From the NCBI RefSeq assembly GCF_003944705.1, contig NZ_RWIS01000011.1:62001-126000 (forward strand): a stretch of 64,000 nucleotides of DNA. The letters run 5' to 3'. The translations under genes and the position numbers were made by a program. The stretch comes from Hymenobacter metallilatus (GTDB lineage: Bacteria; Bacteroidota; Bacteroidia; Cytophagales; Hymenobacteraceae). The notes beneath the pieces were generated by a model that was not told the origin of the DNA, did not search any database, and saw nothing but the letters and a program-made list of their open reading frames with translations. How positions within the stretch are numbered: the first letter of the stretch is position 1; every line of letters starts with the position of its first letter. Shown in pieces: positions 17,031 to 26,803 of the stretch.

Positions 17031-18992
17031 TTACAGGCTGGGCCGAAGCCAGGAAACAAGCCTGGGTGGGGTAGGAGGGCTCCATCTGACTAGGGTTAGC
17101 AGGTGCAGGCCCCAGCGCACGGGAAGCCAGCGTAGGGAAACCGGCAAGTGGCGCAGGGCGGGCAACTGCAGCAGCTGCAGCACCTTGCGCGCCCCGGCGG
17201 CATCATGCTGGCGCAGGGCCCGGTAGGCACCAGCCAGCACAAACTGATGGAAGAAGTGGGACTCGGCCTGCCGCAGGCGCGACTCAGGCAGCAGATTATG
17301 AGTACGGGCCTTCTGGAAAATGCGTAGCAGCAGCTGAATGTTCTGCTCCTGAAACATGCCGGTAGTCAGGGCCCCGTCGTGCACGGAGTACGCGGCCGTT
17401 ACGGCTGGTACCTGGAGCACGCCCCCGTAGGCAAATACCCGCAGCCACAGGTCCGTGTCGTCGGTGTCGCGCTGGGTGGGGTCGGGGCCGCCTGTGCGCA
17501 GGTAAGCCTCCCGGCTCACCACCAGCGCCGGTATCCGCACCAGGGCTGAGTCGGTCAGCAGGGCCTCTACGGCCTGGGTGGGGGGTAAGTACGTGGTGTG
17601 CCGGGGCACCTGGCGCTGCAACTCCTGGCGGTTGCCATCTACTACGCTTACCCCAAACAATACCGCATGTTGCTGCTGGCGTACCCGGCGTAGCGTGTGC
17701 AGCATGGTTAACAGGCCGCCGGGCAGCAGATAATCATCATCGTGGAGCATCAGAATGTAATGCCCCCGGGCTCTTTCCACGCAGGCTACCCAATTGGTGG
17801 CGGCACTGCCGCCGGCGGGGTTACGGTAATAGCGCCAGCGCCCCCCGGGCTGGTTGTGGAGCACATGGGCGCTAACCTTTTCGCTGAAGTCGTTGTGGGT
17901 GGAGTTATCAGAAATGATAACCTCCACCTCGGCCGGGAGCGGACCAATAGAGCGCAGGGCGCGGGCCAGCAGTTCCGGCCGGTGGTAGGTAGGGACGCAG
18001 ATGCTCAGCAGCGGAGTAACCCCCGCTGGTTGGGCTGGCGGAAGCCAGGGCTGCCGGGCCCGAAGCTGCACCAGCTGGCGGGTAGCCTGTACATCGCGCC
18101 AGTGTTGCCAGAGGTAGCGTACTGCCTGCAACGATTCCCGCTCGGCCAGGGCCGCATAGCCCAAAATAGCCAGCTGCCGGGGAAGGGCTCTGAGCAGCAA
18201 ACCAGGCGCTTGCCGAGAGGTGGTATTCTTCAGCAGCAGCAGCCATTGGTTTTTTACGGCATCGGTGCGAATGGCCCCGCTCAGGCGGCGGCGCAGGCGC
18301 AGGTTGGCCGGCAGGAACTGGCGGGGGTGCAGGGCCCGGCAAGCGGGCTCAAACAAGGTTTTCCACCCGTACAGGCGGCCACGCCAGGCAATATCCCAGT
18401 CTTCCTTGTGCGCAAAAAAGCGCGCATCAAAAAACTCGCCCTGAACCCGCAAGTCATCAATAAATTCGCGCCGAAACAACGGTAGGGCACCGTCGGCGCC
18501 ATCCACGTGCGCTTGCGCAAGGGCCCCCACCTCGCTCAGGCGCCGGCCGTGCAGGCGCAGGCCGAAGCGGCCATCTGCCAGCGCCTGCATACCAGCGCTA
18601 TCAATGCGGGGGTCTTCCTCGGAGCTTTGCAGCAGCAGACCGCACACAGTGCCAATTTGCTCATGCTGCCGGATGGCAGCTACCGCCCGCTCCAGATAAT
18701 CGGGGGCCATTTCTACATCGGGGTTTACCAGCAATACCAACTCATGGGTGGTGCGGTCGAGGGAGTAGTTATGGCCTCCGCAGAAACCCGTATTACGGGG
18801 CAGTTGGTGCAGACTCAGGCGGGCATCGGTGGCGGCCAGGGCAGCCACCCGGCTGCACGTATCATCGTACGAATCATTATCTACCACCCACACCTCAAAA
18901 TCGGTGTATGATTGGGCCAGCACAGATGCCAGGCAGGCTTCAATGCTCTCGGCACTATTCCAGGTTACCAGGGAAAGTAAAGCAGTAGGCAT
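17031..18992 (-). CDS. Tandem two-domain GT2 glycosyltransferase
   Basis: 653 aa with two GT-A domains. The first (about 1-300) is rhamnosyltransferase-like: SLVTWNSAESIEACLASVL, VVDNDSYDDT, NTGFCGGHNY, LLVNPDVEM, EDWDIAWRGRLYGW. The second (about 330-600) starts LSICVPTYHRPELLARALRS and has the metal motif MLHDDDYLLPGG. Two domains suggest one protein adding two sugars in sequence. It is cytoplasmic, with no membrane segment. It is the last gene of the minus-strand EPS set and lies 27 bases after the GT61 gene. Confidence 0.88.
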   Translation of the reverse strand: MPTALLSLVTWNSAESIEACLASVLAQSYTDFEVWVVDNDSYDDTCSRVAALAATDARLSLHQLPRNTGFCGGHNYSLDRTTHELVLLVNPDVEMAPDYLERAVAAIRQHEQIGTVCGLLLQSSEEDPRIDSAGMQALADGRFGLRLHGRRLSEVGALAQAHVDGADGALPLFRREFIDDLRVQGEFFDARFFAHKEDWDIAWRGRLYGWKTLFEPACRALHPRQFLPANLRLRRRLSGAIRTDAVKNQWLLLLKNTTSRQAPGLLLRALPRQLAILGYAALAERESLQAVRYLWQHWRDVQATRQLVQLRARQPWLPPAQPAGVTPLLSICVPTYHRPELLARALRSIGPLPAEVEVIISDNSTHNDFSEKVSAHVLHNQPGGRWRYYRNPAGGSAATNWVACVERARGHYILMLHDDDYLLPGGLLTMLHTLRRVRQQQHAVLFGVSVVDGNRQELQRQVPRHTTYLPPTQAVEALLTDSALVRIPALVVSREAYLRTGGPDPTQRDTDDTDLWLRVFAYGGVLQVPAVTAAYSVHDGALTTGMFQEQNIQLLLRIFQKARTHNLLPESRLRQAESHFFHQFVLAGAYRALRQHDAAGARKVLQLLQLPALRHLPVSLRWLPVRWGLHLLTLVRWSPPTPPRLVSWLRPSL

Positions 18993-19019
18993 GGCAAATC
19001 AAATCAGAAGACGAGTGAG

Positions 19020-20264
19020 TCAGGAAGCAGAGGTTACCACTGCCGCCCCCTGCCGGCTGAGGGCTTTCTCAACCAAATGGCGGAGCGCCGCCGTATCCAC
19101 CCGCAGGTCGTCGCGCTGGGCATTGGTGCGCGTGGTGCTGGCGTGGGGTGTTTCACATACCAGATACTGGTGCTGAATGCTCAGGCGGGACGTGAACTCA
19201 AGGTAATCGGCCACCACGAAGCTGGTTGGAAACAGCTCAATCAGCTCGGCTCCGGGTGGGCTCACCACAATATTGGCCAGACCGGCTCCCACCGGCGAAA
19301 CAATAATGCGGGCCTGGGCAAACAGGGCAGTTTTCTCGTCCTGGGTGTACGGCGTGAGAACATGCGTCTCGAATCCGTATTCCTGCAGCAGTGCTTCCAC
19401 TTCAGGCTCGTTGAGAACATGCCGGCCCGGTGCATCGCGGCGGCTGATATAGAGCAGGGGCCCGAAGGAGCGTTGCACGGGCGGGGGTGGGAGCAGAATG
19501 CTGCGCAGAAAATCACAGGCCCATGTGGGCGTGTGCGTAAGCCGCCCTCGTACTCCTGAGGTAGCCAATACCCTGCGTGCCCGAATATGGGGTGTGGTGC
19601 TGATATCCAGGATCCGCTCGGGCCCGATGCCCAGCGCCGCCAGCGAGTCCACGACAAACCGCTTCGATTTGTCGTAGACCAGAAAATAATCGACCGTGTC
19701 CAGGAGGCCGGCCTCCCGCACCAGGTACAGCTTGGGCAGGGAGTCGATAAGCCAGTGGTAATAGTTGCCGCTGGCCGCGCCTCCCCCCGAAAGCAGGCTG
19801 CACACCGTGCCCGGTACATCCAGCGGGGGCACAAAATACCGCTGCTGAAAAATGTTGTTGTCCTGGGGGGCTGTAAGGTCCCAATGCTGCTTGCTGTACT
19901 GGAAGGATGCATCCCCCACCAGCTTATTATCGGCCGCAATAATGGCAACACTGTTGAAGTTATCGGCATACACCCGTCCATCCCGCAGGGCTACCACAAA
20001 TGCCTCCGGCACCGACTCTTCCCGGTGAGGCTTATCGTGCAGGCCCTCGTACACGGAGGCCTGCTCGTAAAAATCGTTGGGCACCACCAAACGCGAAATG
20101 TAAGGCGGTACTACCCCGTAGTAAGCGGCCGTGCTGCCCGGCAGGGTAGCCAGCACCCAGCTGCTAGTATGCACGCCGGTGGGCCGGTACTGGCTATTGA
20201 AAGGCACCCATTCGCGGAGCAGGCGACCTGCCTTGCGGCGGGCTCTGAGTAAGGCATCATGCAT
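19020..20264 (-). CDS. GT61 (DUF563) family glycosyltransferase
   Basis: 414 aa. GT61 marks are GGAASGNYYHWLIDSLPKLY, LYISRRDAPGRHVLNEPEV and SPVGAGLANIVVSPPGAELI in order, spanning residues about 150-350. Family members transfer xylose, GlcNAc or other residues; the acceptor here is unknown. ATG 20264 gives MHDALLRARRKAGRLL. It lies between fcl and the double GT2, all co-directional, so it probably works on the same EPS repeat unit. Confidence 0.85.
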   Translation of the reverse strand: MHDALLRARRKAGRLLREWVPFNSQYRPTGVHTSSWVLATLPGSTAAYYGVVPPYISRLVVPNDFYEQASVYEGLHDKPHREESVPEAFVVALRDGRVYADNFNSVAIIAADNKLVGDASFQYSKQHWDLTAPQDNNIFQQRYFVPPLDVPGTVCSLLSGGGAASGNYYHWLIDSLPKLYLVREAGLLDTVDYFLVYDKSKRFVVDSLAALGIGPERILDISTTPHIRARRVLATSGVRGRLTHTPTWACDFLRSILLPPPPVQRSFGPLLYISRRDAPGRHVLNEPEVEALLQEYGFETHVLTPYTQDEKTALFAQARIIVSPVGAGLANIVVSPPGAELIELFPTSFVVADYLEFTSRLSIQHQYLVCETPHASTTRTNAQRDDLRVDTAALRHLVEKALSRQGAAVVTSAS

Positions 20265-20324
20265 AACCCCCAGTCGGTTTAAGTAATACTACCTCAGCAA
20301 GCAGTTTGGCTGGCCGTACCCTGC

Positions 20325-21281
20325 TCAAACCAGCTGCGGCTCCGGCAGCCGGGTGGCCTGCTGCCACTCCGCCGACTGGAGCACGCTCATAATACCTTCG
20401 CGCAGGCCAATGGCGTGCTGCCAGCCCAGGCTGCGTAGCTTGGTCACGTCCAGTAGCTTGCGTGGGGTGCCGTCGGGCTTGGAGAAATCGAACAGAATTT
20501 CACCGGCATACCCCGTTAGCTCGGCTACCAGGTCGGCCAGCTCCTGAATGCTGATGTCGCGGCCGGTACCAATGTTCACGGGCTCGGCCCCATTGTAGTG
20601 CAGCAGCAGATGCAGGCAGGCATCGGCCAGGTCATCCACGTGCAGAAACTCGCGGCGCGGTGTGCCCGTGCCCCACACCTGCACCCGAGGCAGCCCCCGG
20701 TCCACGCCCTCGGAAAACTTGCGCAGCAAGGCCGGCAGCACGTGCGAGTTTTGCAGGTCGTAGTTGTCGCCGGGGCCGTAGAGGTTAGTTGGCATGGCCG
20801 AAATAAAGTTGCACCCGTACTGGCTGCGGTAAGCCTCACAGAGCTTGAGGCCGGCTATTTTGGCAATGGCGTAGGGCTCATTGGTGGGCTCCAGCGGCCC
20901 GGTGAGCAGGTACTCCTCCCGGATGGGCTGCGGGGCCAGCTTGGGGTAGATGCAGGAGGAACCCAGAAACAGCAGTTTGCGCACCCCATGCTGCTGGCTC
21001 TGGCTGATGATGTTGTTCTGTATCATCAGGTTGTCGTAGAGGAAATCGGCCCGGTAGGTGTTGTTGGCCACAATGCCGCCTACTTTGGCGGCGGCCAGCA
21101 GGACATACTCCGGGTTTTCCAGGGCGAAGAAGTCCTCCACGGCAGCCTGGTCGCGCAGGTCCAGCTCCTGGGAGGTGCGCGTTACCAGGTTGTGGTAGCC
21201 GGCCCGCTTCAGCCGGCGCAGCAGGGCCGAGCCCACCATGCCCCGGTGGCCGGCCACGTATATTTTGGCATTGTGTTCCAT
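20325..21281 (-). CDS. fcl: GDP-L-fucose synthase Fcl
   Basis: 318 aa from ATG 21281. It has the cofactor motif [33 protein letters not shown], the catalytic Tyr-Lys in [18 protein letters not shown], and [12 protein letters not shown]. It epimerises and reduces GDP-4-keto-6-deoxy-mannose to GDP-L-fucose with NADPH. The upstream gene gmd makes its substrate. The region upstream of ATG 21281 is repeat element C, so longer starts are rejected. Confidence 0.95.
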   Translation of the reverse strand: MEHNAKIYVAGHRGMVGSALLRRLKRAGYHNLVTRTSQELDLRDQAAVEDFFALENPEYVLLAAAKVGGIVANNTYRADFLYDNLMIQNNIISQSQQHGVRKLLFLGSSCIYPKLAPQPIREEYLLTGPLEPTNEPYAIAKIAGLKLCEAYRSQYGCNFISAMPTNLYGPGDNYDLQNSHVLPALLRKFSEGVDRGLPRVQVWGTGTPRREFLHVDDLADACLHLLLHYNGAEPVNIGTGRDISIQELADLVAELTGYAGEILFDFSKPDGTPRKLLDVTKLRSLGWQHAIGLREGIMSVLQSAEWQQATRLPEPQLV

Positions 21282-21290
21282 GAGGGAGAG

Positions 21291-21409
21291 AATAGGTGAA
21301 ATAGTGAGGTGGTGAAGTGGTGAGTTTGATGTTCTGGTGGTCATATCAGGGCAAGTGGCGCAAGTGGCGCAAACAGCCCGTTAAACTCACCACCTCACCC
21401 TGTTACCGC
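21291..21409. repeat. Imperfect inverted repeat of ~7-bp units (element C)
   Basis: Between gmd and fcl, GTGGTGAGTTT (21317-21327) is inverted as AAACTCACCAC (21383-21393). The left arm has an extra GTGGTGAA unit relative to the right, so the arms differ by about one unit. The centre holds a direct GCAAGTGGC duplication (21351-21370). Confidence 0.7.
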
Positions 21410-22522
21410 TTACTCATCGTGGTACATAATCTGGTGGCCGGCTTCCAGCAAGACGGCGTCCCGGCGGAACAGGCGTAAATCGGCCTGCACCATATCCTGT
21501 ACCAGGGCGGGCAGGTCGTACTGAGGCTCCCAGCCCAACTCGGTCTTGGCGCGGGTAGGGTCGCCGATAAGCAGCTCTACTTCGGTTGGCCGGAAATACG
21601 CGGGGTCCACGGCTACTACTTCCTGCCCCAGGGGCAGCTGAAAATCAGGATGGTGGCAGGCTACCACAACGCCGGTTTCCTGTACGCCCTTGCCGCTAAA
21701 GCCCACCTCAATACCTAACTCGGCAAAAGCCAGGCGCACAAACTCGCGCACGGTGGTGGTTACGCCGGTGGCCACCACGTAGTCGCGGGGGTGTTGCTGC
21801 TGGAGCATACGCCACATAGCTTCCACGTAGTCTTTGGCGTGGCCCCAGTCGCGCTGGGCGTCCAGGTTGCCCAGATACAGCTTGTCCTGCAGGCCCAGGG
21901 CAATGCGGGCAGCGGCGCGGGTAATCTTGCGCGTCACGAAGGTTTCACCCCGCTGCGGGCTCTCGTGGTTGAACAGGATGCCGTTGCAGGCGTACATGCC
22001 GTAGGCCTCGCGGTAGTTGACCGTAATCCAGAAGCCGTAGAGCTTGGCCACGGCGTAGGGCGAGCGGGGGTAGAAGGGCGTGGTTTCGCGCTGGGGCACT
22101 TCCTGCACCAGCCCGTAGAGCTCCGAGGTGCTGGCCTGGTAGATGCGCGTCTTGTGCGTGAGGCCCAGAATGCGCACCGCTTCCAGCAGCCGCAGCGTGC
22201 CCACCCCGTCCACGTCGGCCGTGTACTCGGGCGTGTCGAAGCTCACCTTCACGTGCGACATGGCCCCCAGGTTGTACACCTCATCGGGCTGCACTTCCTG
22301 CATAATCCGGATCAGGTTGGTGGAGTCGGTTAGGTCGCCGTAGTGCAGCTTGAAGCGCACGTGCTCCTCGTGGGGGTCCTGGTAGAGGTGGTCAATCCGC
22401 TCGGTATTGAACATAGAAGAGCGGCGCTTGATACCGTGTACTTCGTAGCCCTTGCTCAAAAGAAGCTCGGCCAGATAAGAGCCGTCCTGGCCCGTGATGC
22501 CTGTAATAAGTGCGCGCTTCAT
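21410..22522 (-). CDS. gmd: GDP-mannose 4,6-dehydratase Gmd
   Basis: 370 aa from ATG 22522. It has [35 protein letters not shown], the active-site strand QASTSELYG, and the catalytic Tyr-Lys in [15 protein letters not shown]. It converts GDP-mannose to GDP-4-keto-6-deoxy-mannose, the first step to GDP-L-fucose with the downstream fcl. This implies that fucose, or a related 6-deoxyhexose, is part of the EPS. A longer frame upstream reads through an AT-rich promoter region and is rejected. Confidence 0.96.
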   Translation of the reverse strand: MKRALITGITGQDGSYLAELLLSKGYEVHGIKRRSSMFNTERIDHLYQDPHEEHVRFKLHYGDLTDSTNLIRIMQEVQPDEVYNLGAMSHVKVSFDTPEYTADVDGVGTLRLLEAVRILGLTHKTRIYQASTSELYGLVQEVPQRETTPFYPRSPYAVAKLYGFWITVNYREAYGMYACNGILFNHESPQRGETFVTRKITRAAARIALGLQDKLYLGNLDAQRDWGHAKDYVEAMWRMLQQQHPRDYVVATGVTTTVREFVRLAFAELGIEVGFSGKGVQETGVVVACHHPDFQLPLGQEVVAVDPAYFRPTEVELLIGDPTRAKTELGWEPQYDLPALVQDMVQADLRLFRRDAVLLEAGHQIMYHDE

Positions 22523-22586
22523 AAGAAGTGAAGTGAGGAGTGATACAGCAGAGAGCACGCGGTAGCCGCGTGTAGAACTTTTACGA

Positions 22587-22617
22587 CAAATTATTGTATT
22601 ATAAACTATAATTCCAA
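22587..22617 (-). promoter_or_regulatory. Candidate promoter of gmd-fcl
   Basis: On the minus strand TTG, 20 bases, then ATAATTTG, two mismatches from TAnnTTTG, in an AT-rich block. The leader to gmd would be about 60 bases. Confidence 0.4.
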
Positions 22618-22675
22618 CCCTATCTATAAAAATATTTATTTTTAATATTGAATAAGTAAAAACAAGCAAAAACGC

Positions 22676-22709
22676 AAAAAAGCCCGGCTTCCGAAGAAAC
22701 CGGGCTTTT
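22676..22709 (-). terminator. Terminator of the large beta-helix gene
   Basis: AAAAGCCCGG pairs with CCGGGCTTTT around a 12-base loop, followed on the minus strand by a T-rich run. It lies 45 bases past the stop at 22754. Confidence 0.85.
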
Positions 22710-22753
22710 CTACCCTACTGCAGCCAGACGCTGCGAGTTGGTTATTCTACTGC

Positions 22754-25700
22754 TTAAATCAGGCGGGTAGCCACGCGCTGACGCGCAACTGAAACCGGAG
22801 CAGCAACCAGAGTGGGGCGCAGGGCCACCGGAGCCGAAGTAGCGCCCGTTGCTGGGTTCAGTACCGCGGCCATGGCCGAAGCGGCTGGCTGGAAGGGCGT
22901 GAAGGGCTGGAAAGCCGTACCCCCCGATTTGCTCCATACTTCCACTCCGGAGAGGTTCAGGTCGCCGCCGCTGCTGGTTAGCTGAATGGAGCCATTGGTA
23001 ACCGTAACAGCGTACGGGCCAATCTTTTTCCAGCTGCCGGCCGAACCGGTGTTGTAATTGCTCAGTACGGTCTGGCCGTTCAGGGCAATGCTCACCGTCT
23101 GGGCCGCATTGTCTTCCCAGATATATGCGTACACCTCGTATGTTCCGTTGGGTACGCTGGTCATCGTGAAGGTCAGGTTACGGCTATACACCGAGGAGCG
23201 AATCATCTGCGCACGGGCCGTTGTGGTGGCCGGGTTCAGAGTAACGCCCTGGTTAGCGAAGGGCGTGCCGTTGGTGCTGTAGTTGGCCGCCGTGCTAGCC
23301 TGCCAGGCGTTGCCATCCAGGGAGGTGGCAGCCCCATTGAGGTTGATGGCCCGATAGAACGTGGCGGTAGCAGCCGAAGCCGGATTCACAGTAACGGTAA
23401 CGGGGGCGGAGGTAGTGGCGGCGCCGGCATTGTCAGTGGCTTTGGCCGTGAGCGAGGCCGGGCCGGTGGCCGTGGGCGTCCAGCTCAGCTGGAAGGGAGC
23501 CGAGGTGTCCTCGCCCAGCTTGGTCGAGCCGTTGAAGAACTCCACCTTGCTCACCGAGCCGTCGCCGTCGGCGGCGGTGGCCGTCAGGGCCAGGGCCGTA
23601 TTCACCGTGACCGAGGAGCTGGCTGCCGACAGGCTCACCGTCGGGGCCTGGTTCTGAGTGGTGCTATTGTGTTTCCACACTTCAATACCCGAGAGGTTCG
23701 GATGACCACCCGACGTAGCCAGTACAATGTTGCCATCGGTTACGTTAACCTGGTACGGCCCCAGTCGCTCCCAATGGCCGGCCGCGCCTGTGTTGTAGTT
23801 GGCACGCACCGTCTGGCCTTCCAGTACAATGTTGGTCGTTTCCGGGCCATTATCTTCCCAGATGTAAGCGTACACGCTGTACGTACCGTTGGCCACGTTG
23901 CTAAGCGTAGCGCCCACATTGGTGCCGCCCAGGGCCGTGGTGAGCATGGCAGCGCGGGCCGCATCGGTGCTGGGCTGCAGCGTGGTGGAGGTGTTGCTGA
24001 AGGCCATACCGGTCACCTGTAGGTTAGCCGCGCCGGCCGAAGCCTCCCAGCTGTGGCCATCCAGGGTAGAAGCCGGCCCACCCAGGTCAATAGCCCGGAA
24101 GAACGTAGCGTTGGCCGGACCAGTGAAGGTAGGCGAAGGCGTGGTGGTAGTAGCCGGATTCACAGTAACGGTAACGGGGGCGGAGGTAGTGGCGGCGCCG
24201 GCATTGTCAGTGGCTTTGGCCGTGAGCGAGGCCGGGCCGGTGGCCGTGGGCGTCCAGCTCAGCTGGAAGGGAGCCGAGGTGTCCTCGCCCAGCTTGGTCG
24301 AGCCGTTGAAGAACTCCACCTTGCTCACCGAGCCGTCGCCGTCGGCGGCGGTGGCCGTCAGGGCCAGGGCCGTATTCACCGTGACCGAGGAGCTGGCTGC
24401 CGACAGGCTCACCGTCGGGGCCTGGTTCTGGGCAGCCGTATTCGACTTCCAGATTTCGATGCCCGACAGGTTGATAGTACCACCCGAGGAAACCAGCGTG
24501 AGGTTACCGTCGGTTACGTTGGCCGTGAAGGGGCCGAGGCGGCTCCAGCTGCCGGCCGAGCCGCTGTTAAAGTTGTTCTGCACCGTCTGGCCTTCCAGCG
24601 CCAGGCTGTAGGTTTCGGGGTTGTTGTCTTCCCACACGTAGGTGTACACCAGATAGGTGCCGTTGGCTACGGTTACAGTAGCCGTCAGCGCGTTGCCATA
24701 CACCGAGGAGCGAATCAGGTCAGCCCGGGCGGCATCGGTAGCAGGGTTCAGGGCAATACCCTGGTTGGCAAATGGCGTACCATTGATCTGGAAGCCGCTA
24801 GCACCGCTGCTGGCCTCCCAACTCTTGCCATCAATAGTAGCTGCGCCCCCGTTGAGGTTGATAGCCCGCACAAACGTAGCATTGGCCGGCGTTGGCAACG
24901 GGCTGGTAGTTACCGGCTGCGTGGGGGTAGTGGGCGTGGTAGGCGTAGTGGTAGTGCCACCCGTGTTGGTGCCCCCGGCACCAATGGTGATGTTGTTCTG
25001 CTGGCGTTTCTGCCCCCAAAGGGTAAACTCGTTCTGCTCGGTCTGGAGCGTAATCGGGTTGGGCAGGTGGTTAGTGCCGGTGCAGGAGGAGCAGGCTCCG
25101 GTGCTCAGGTCGTGGCGGTTGGCGTACGGAACGTTGTAGCCATTCTTCACAAACCCAATGGTGTTGTTGGCAATCCGGTTGTTATAGAACACCGAGCCAG
25201 GCTGCTGGTAGGCATTGAACACAGCCGTAGCGGCGTACGTAGCGTTCAGAGCCGAGCCATCGGGCAGCAGGGCACTGGTAACTTCCCGGTTGTCGTGGTA
25301 GTAGATGTCGTGGCCGGCAGCAATGTTCATGGCTGCGTTACACGTGCTGATGAACTGGTTGTTATATGCCTCAATGAAGGCAGCCGTGGTGGAAGCCGAC
25401 GAACCGTCGCCGTCCGTGGTCATACCCGTGCCGGTAAACTTATTTCCGTTGGCCGGGTAGGGGTAGGCACCCTGCACGTAGTTATCGTGCACGCGGGCGG
25501 GGCTCTGCTGCACTCCTCCCGAGTTGTAGAAGTTGATGTTATCTTCTACCAGGCTATTATTGGGCTCGTTGATCACCTGATTCCAGGCAATTTCGATGTT
25601 GCCCACGTTGCGCACCTGGTTCAGGCCGCAGAACTGCACGTACTCGCCCCCACCGTTGCGGAAGCGGCCGTCGATGTTTTTGGCCTGGTTGTAGCGGACT

Positions 25701-26206
25701 GTGAGCGTCTGGGCGGCCGAGCCATCCCCGCTCCACTGGTAAGCAGCAATGCCCGAGGTGTGCTCAAAGTAGTTATTCTCCACGCGCACCGAGCGGCCGG
25801 AGTTTACCTCCAGAAACCGGCCGTGGCGGCGGTTATCAATGCTTTGCTGGGTACCATATCCTTTATTATTGGTAATCACCAGCGTGGAACCGCCATTTTT
25901 GGCGTCTATCAGGTCGCCGGCTCCTACCAGCGTGCAACCCGTAATTGTAACCGGTTGCGTGGTCTGGATCCGGATGCAGGGCGTGTTCGAATCGGTGCTG
26001 CGGAAGTTTCCGGTATACGTTCCCCCCTGCGTGATGGTAATGGGGGCAGAGTACGTGATGTTGGTGGGGTACTGGCCCTGGGCCTGGGAAGTGGCAGGTA
26101 GCAGACCGAAAAAGGAAATCATGGCTGCCGACAACGACAGCAGGCGGGCGCCAGAGCGGGTGCTTTTAGTCATCAGGTGAAACGTAGTGCTGAGGGCTTT
26201 TTGCAT
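22754..26206 (-). CDS. Secreted beta-helix protein with malectin-like and Ig-like repeats
   Basis: 1150 aa from ATG 26206. A signal region ends near ATSQAQG (about residue 43). A right-handed parallel beta-helix domain follows to about 415 (NNYFEHTSGIAAYQWSGDG, NQAKNIDGRFRNGGGEYV, GMTTDGDGSS). A Thr/Pro/Gly linker leads to three malectin-like carbohydrate-binding domains (each with VRAINLNGG or similar, VWEDNNPET, LSGIEIWK) separated by two Ig-like domains (APTVSLSAASSSVTVNTALA). The layout fits an extracellular polysaccharide lyase, epimerase or binding protein acting on the EPS; no catalytic motif is certain. The two Ig-like domains are encoded by identical DNA. Confidence 0.85.
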   Translation of the reverse strand: MQKALSTTFHLMTKSTRSGARLLSLSAAMISFFGLLPATSQAQGQYPTNITYSAPITITQGGTYTGNFRSTDSNTPCIRIQTTQPVTITGCTLVGAGDLIDAKNGGSTLVITNNKGYGTQQSIDNRRHGRFLEVNSGRSVRVENNYFEHTSGIAAYQWSGDGSAAQTLTVRYNQAKNIDGRFRNGGGEYVQFCGLNQVRNVGNIEIAWNQVINEPNNSLVEDNINFYNSGGVQQSPARVHDNYVQGAYPYPANGNKFTGTGMTTDGDGSSASTTAAFIEAYNNQFISTCNAAMNIAAGHDIYYHDNREVTSALLPDGSALNATYAATAVFNAYQQPGSVFYNNRIANNTIGFVKNGYNVPYANRHDLSTGACSSCTGTNHLPNPITLQTEQNEFTLWGQKRQQNNITIGAGGTNTGGTTTTPTTPTTPTQPVTTSPLPTPANATFVRAINLNGGAATIDGKSWEASSGASGFQINGTPFANQGIALNPATDAARADLIRSSVYGNALTATVTVANGTYLVYTYVWEDNNPETYSLALEGQTVQNNFNSGSAGSWSRLGPFTANVTDGNLTLVSSGGTINLSGIEIWKSNTAAQNQAPTVSLSAASSSVTVNTALALTATAADGDGSVSKVEFFNGSTKLGEDTSAPFQLSWTPTATGPASLTAKATDNAGAATTSAPVTVTVNPATTTTPSPTFTGPANATFFRAIDLGGPASTLDGHSWEASAGAANLQVTGMAFSNTSTTLQPSTDAARAAMLTTALGGTNVGATLSNVANGTYSVYAYIWEDNGPETTNIVLEGQTVRANYNTGAAGHWERLGPYQVNVTDGNIVLATSGGHPNLSGIEVWKHNSTTQNQAPTVSLSAASSSVTVNTALALTATAADGDGSVSKVEFFNGSTKLGEDTSAPFQLSWTPTATGPASLTAKATDNAGAATTSAPVTVTVNPASAATATFYRAINLNGAATSLDGNAWQASTAANYSTNGTPFANQGVTLNPATTTARAQMIRSSVYSRNLTFTMTSVPNGTYEVYAYIWEDNAAQTVSIALNGQTVLSNYNTGSAGSWKKIGPYAVTVTNGSIQLTSSGGDLNLSGVEVWSKSGGTAFQPFTPFQPAASAMAAVLNPATGATSAPVALRPTLVAAPVSVARQRVATRLI
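23379..23656. repeat. 278-bp direct repeat, copy 1 (second Ig-like domain)
   Basis: Base-for-base identical by eye to 24153-24430, offset 774 bases (258 codons, in frame). It encodes the C-terminal of the two Ig-like domains. No synonymous differences are seen. Confidence 0.92.
24153..24430. repeat. 278-bp direct repeat, copy 2 (first Ig-like domain)
   Basis: Identical by eye to 23379-23656. The flanking malectin-like domains are clearly diverged, so identity is confined to the Ig-like module. This points to recent duplication or gene conversion. Confidence 0.92.
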
Positions 26207-26728
26207 TCTGTGAGCCTTTAAAAGAAAAAAACTATATAGGAATATGACGCTAACCACATCCCTAAGTCAATTTGTTCCAGATGGCTGGATAAAATTTATG
26301 CTATTGATGAAAGTTGCTGTTCTGTCTTCCTGAGGAAGTGCTTGTAGGCCGTCCGAGCCAAGTGCATGGCACCTTGCATCTGGCTGTTTCCGGTTGTATG
26401 CTCCACCGCCAACGAAGATGTTGGATAGTAAGAACTGGCCTAAAAGCTTGTGGCAAACCTGTTTATCGCTCCGCACTGTTCCATCTGCAGCCACCAGGGG
26501 TTGTACACAACCCACTGAACTATCGGTTCCCTTTTCCATCCTATCCAAATCCTGTAAACTGAGGCGTATGGAAAGATAAGTGGGTGACCTGATCAATCTA
26601 TAACTAAGAAAAGTACTAGATTGATGCCTGAGGTTCATTGCAAATGTATAAAAAGAGTTGAATATGCAAAGTCAGGTGAAAAAATTTGAAATAGTATTAT
26701 TCTTCTAACTGTTAGGAATGGCCAAAAG
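26207..26728. other. Intergenic region, no gene recognised
   Basis: About 520 bases between the two beta-helix genes. Open frames here, the longest being 26267-26638 on the minus strand, show no recognisable motif and unusual composition. The region must hold the promoter of the 1150-aa gene, but no convincing -33/-7 pair was found. Confidence 0.4.
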
Positions 26729-26764
26729 CAAAACTGCCCGTCAGAACCTGACGGGCAGTTTTGC
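26729..26764 (-). terminator. Terminator of the small beta-helix gene / EPS export operon
   Basis: A perfect 17-bp stem, GCAAAACTGCCCGTCAG with its complement, around a 2-base gap, followed by TTTT on the minus strand. It lies 40 bases after the stop at 26804 and probably ends the long operon that begins at 38973. Confidence 0.88.
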
Positions 26765-26803
26765 TGCTTGAAGCAAATGGCAAAATAATGTACGCTTTAC
26801 TGG

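Noticed and set aside
24053..26101. 682-codon plus-strand frame
   Set aside because: Antisense to the beta-helix gene, low-complexity Gly/Val/Arg composition, no motif. The minus-strand reading has a signal peptide and clear domains.
26267..26638. 123-codon minus-strand frame between the beta-helix genes
   Set aside because: No motif, unusual residue mix and no conserved neighbour; treated as non-coding.
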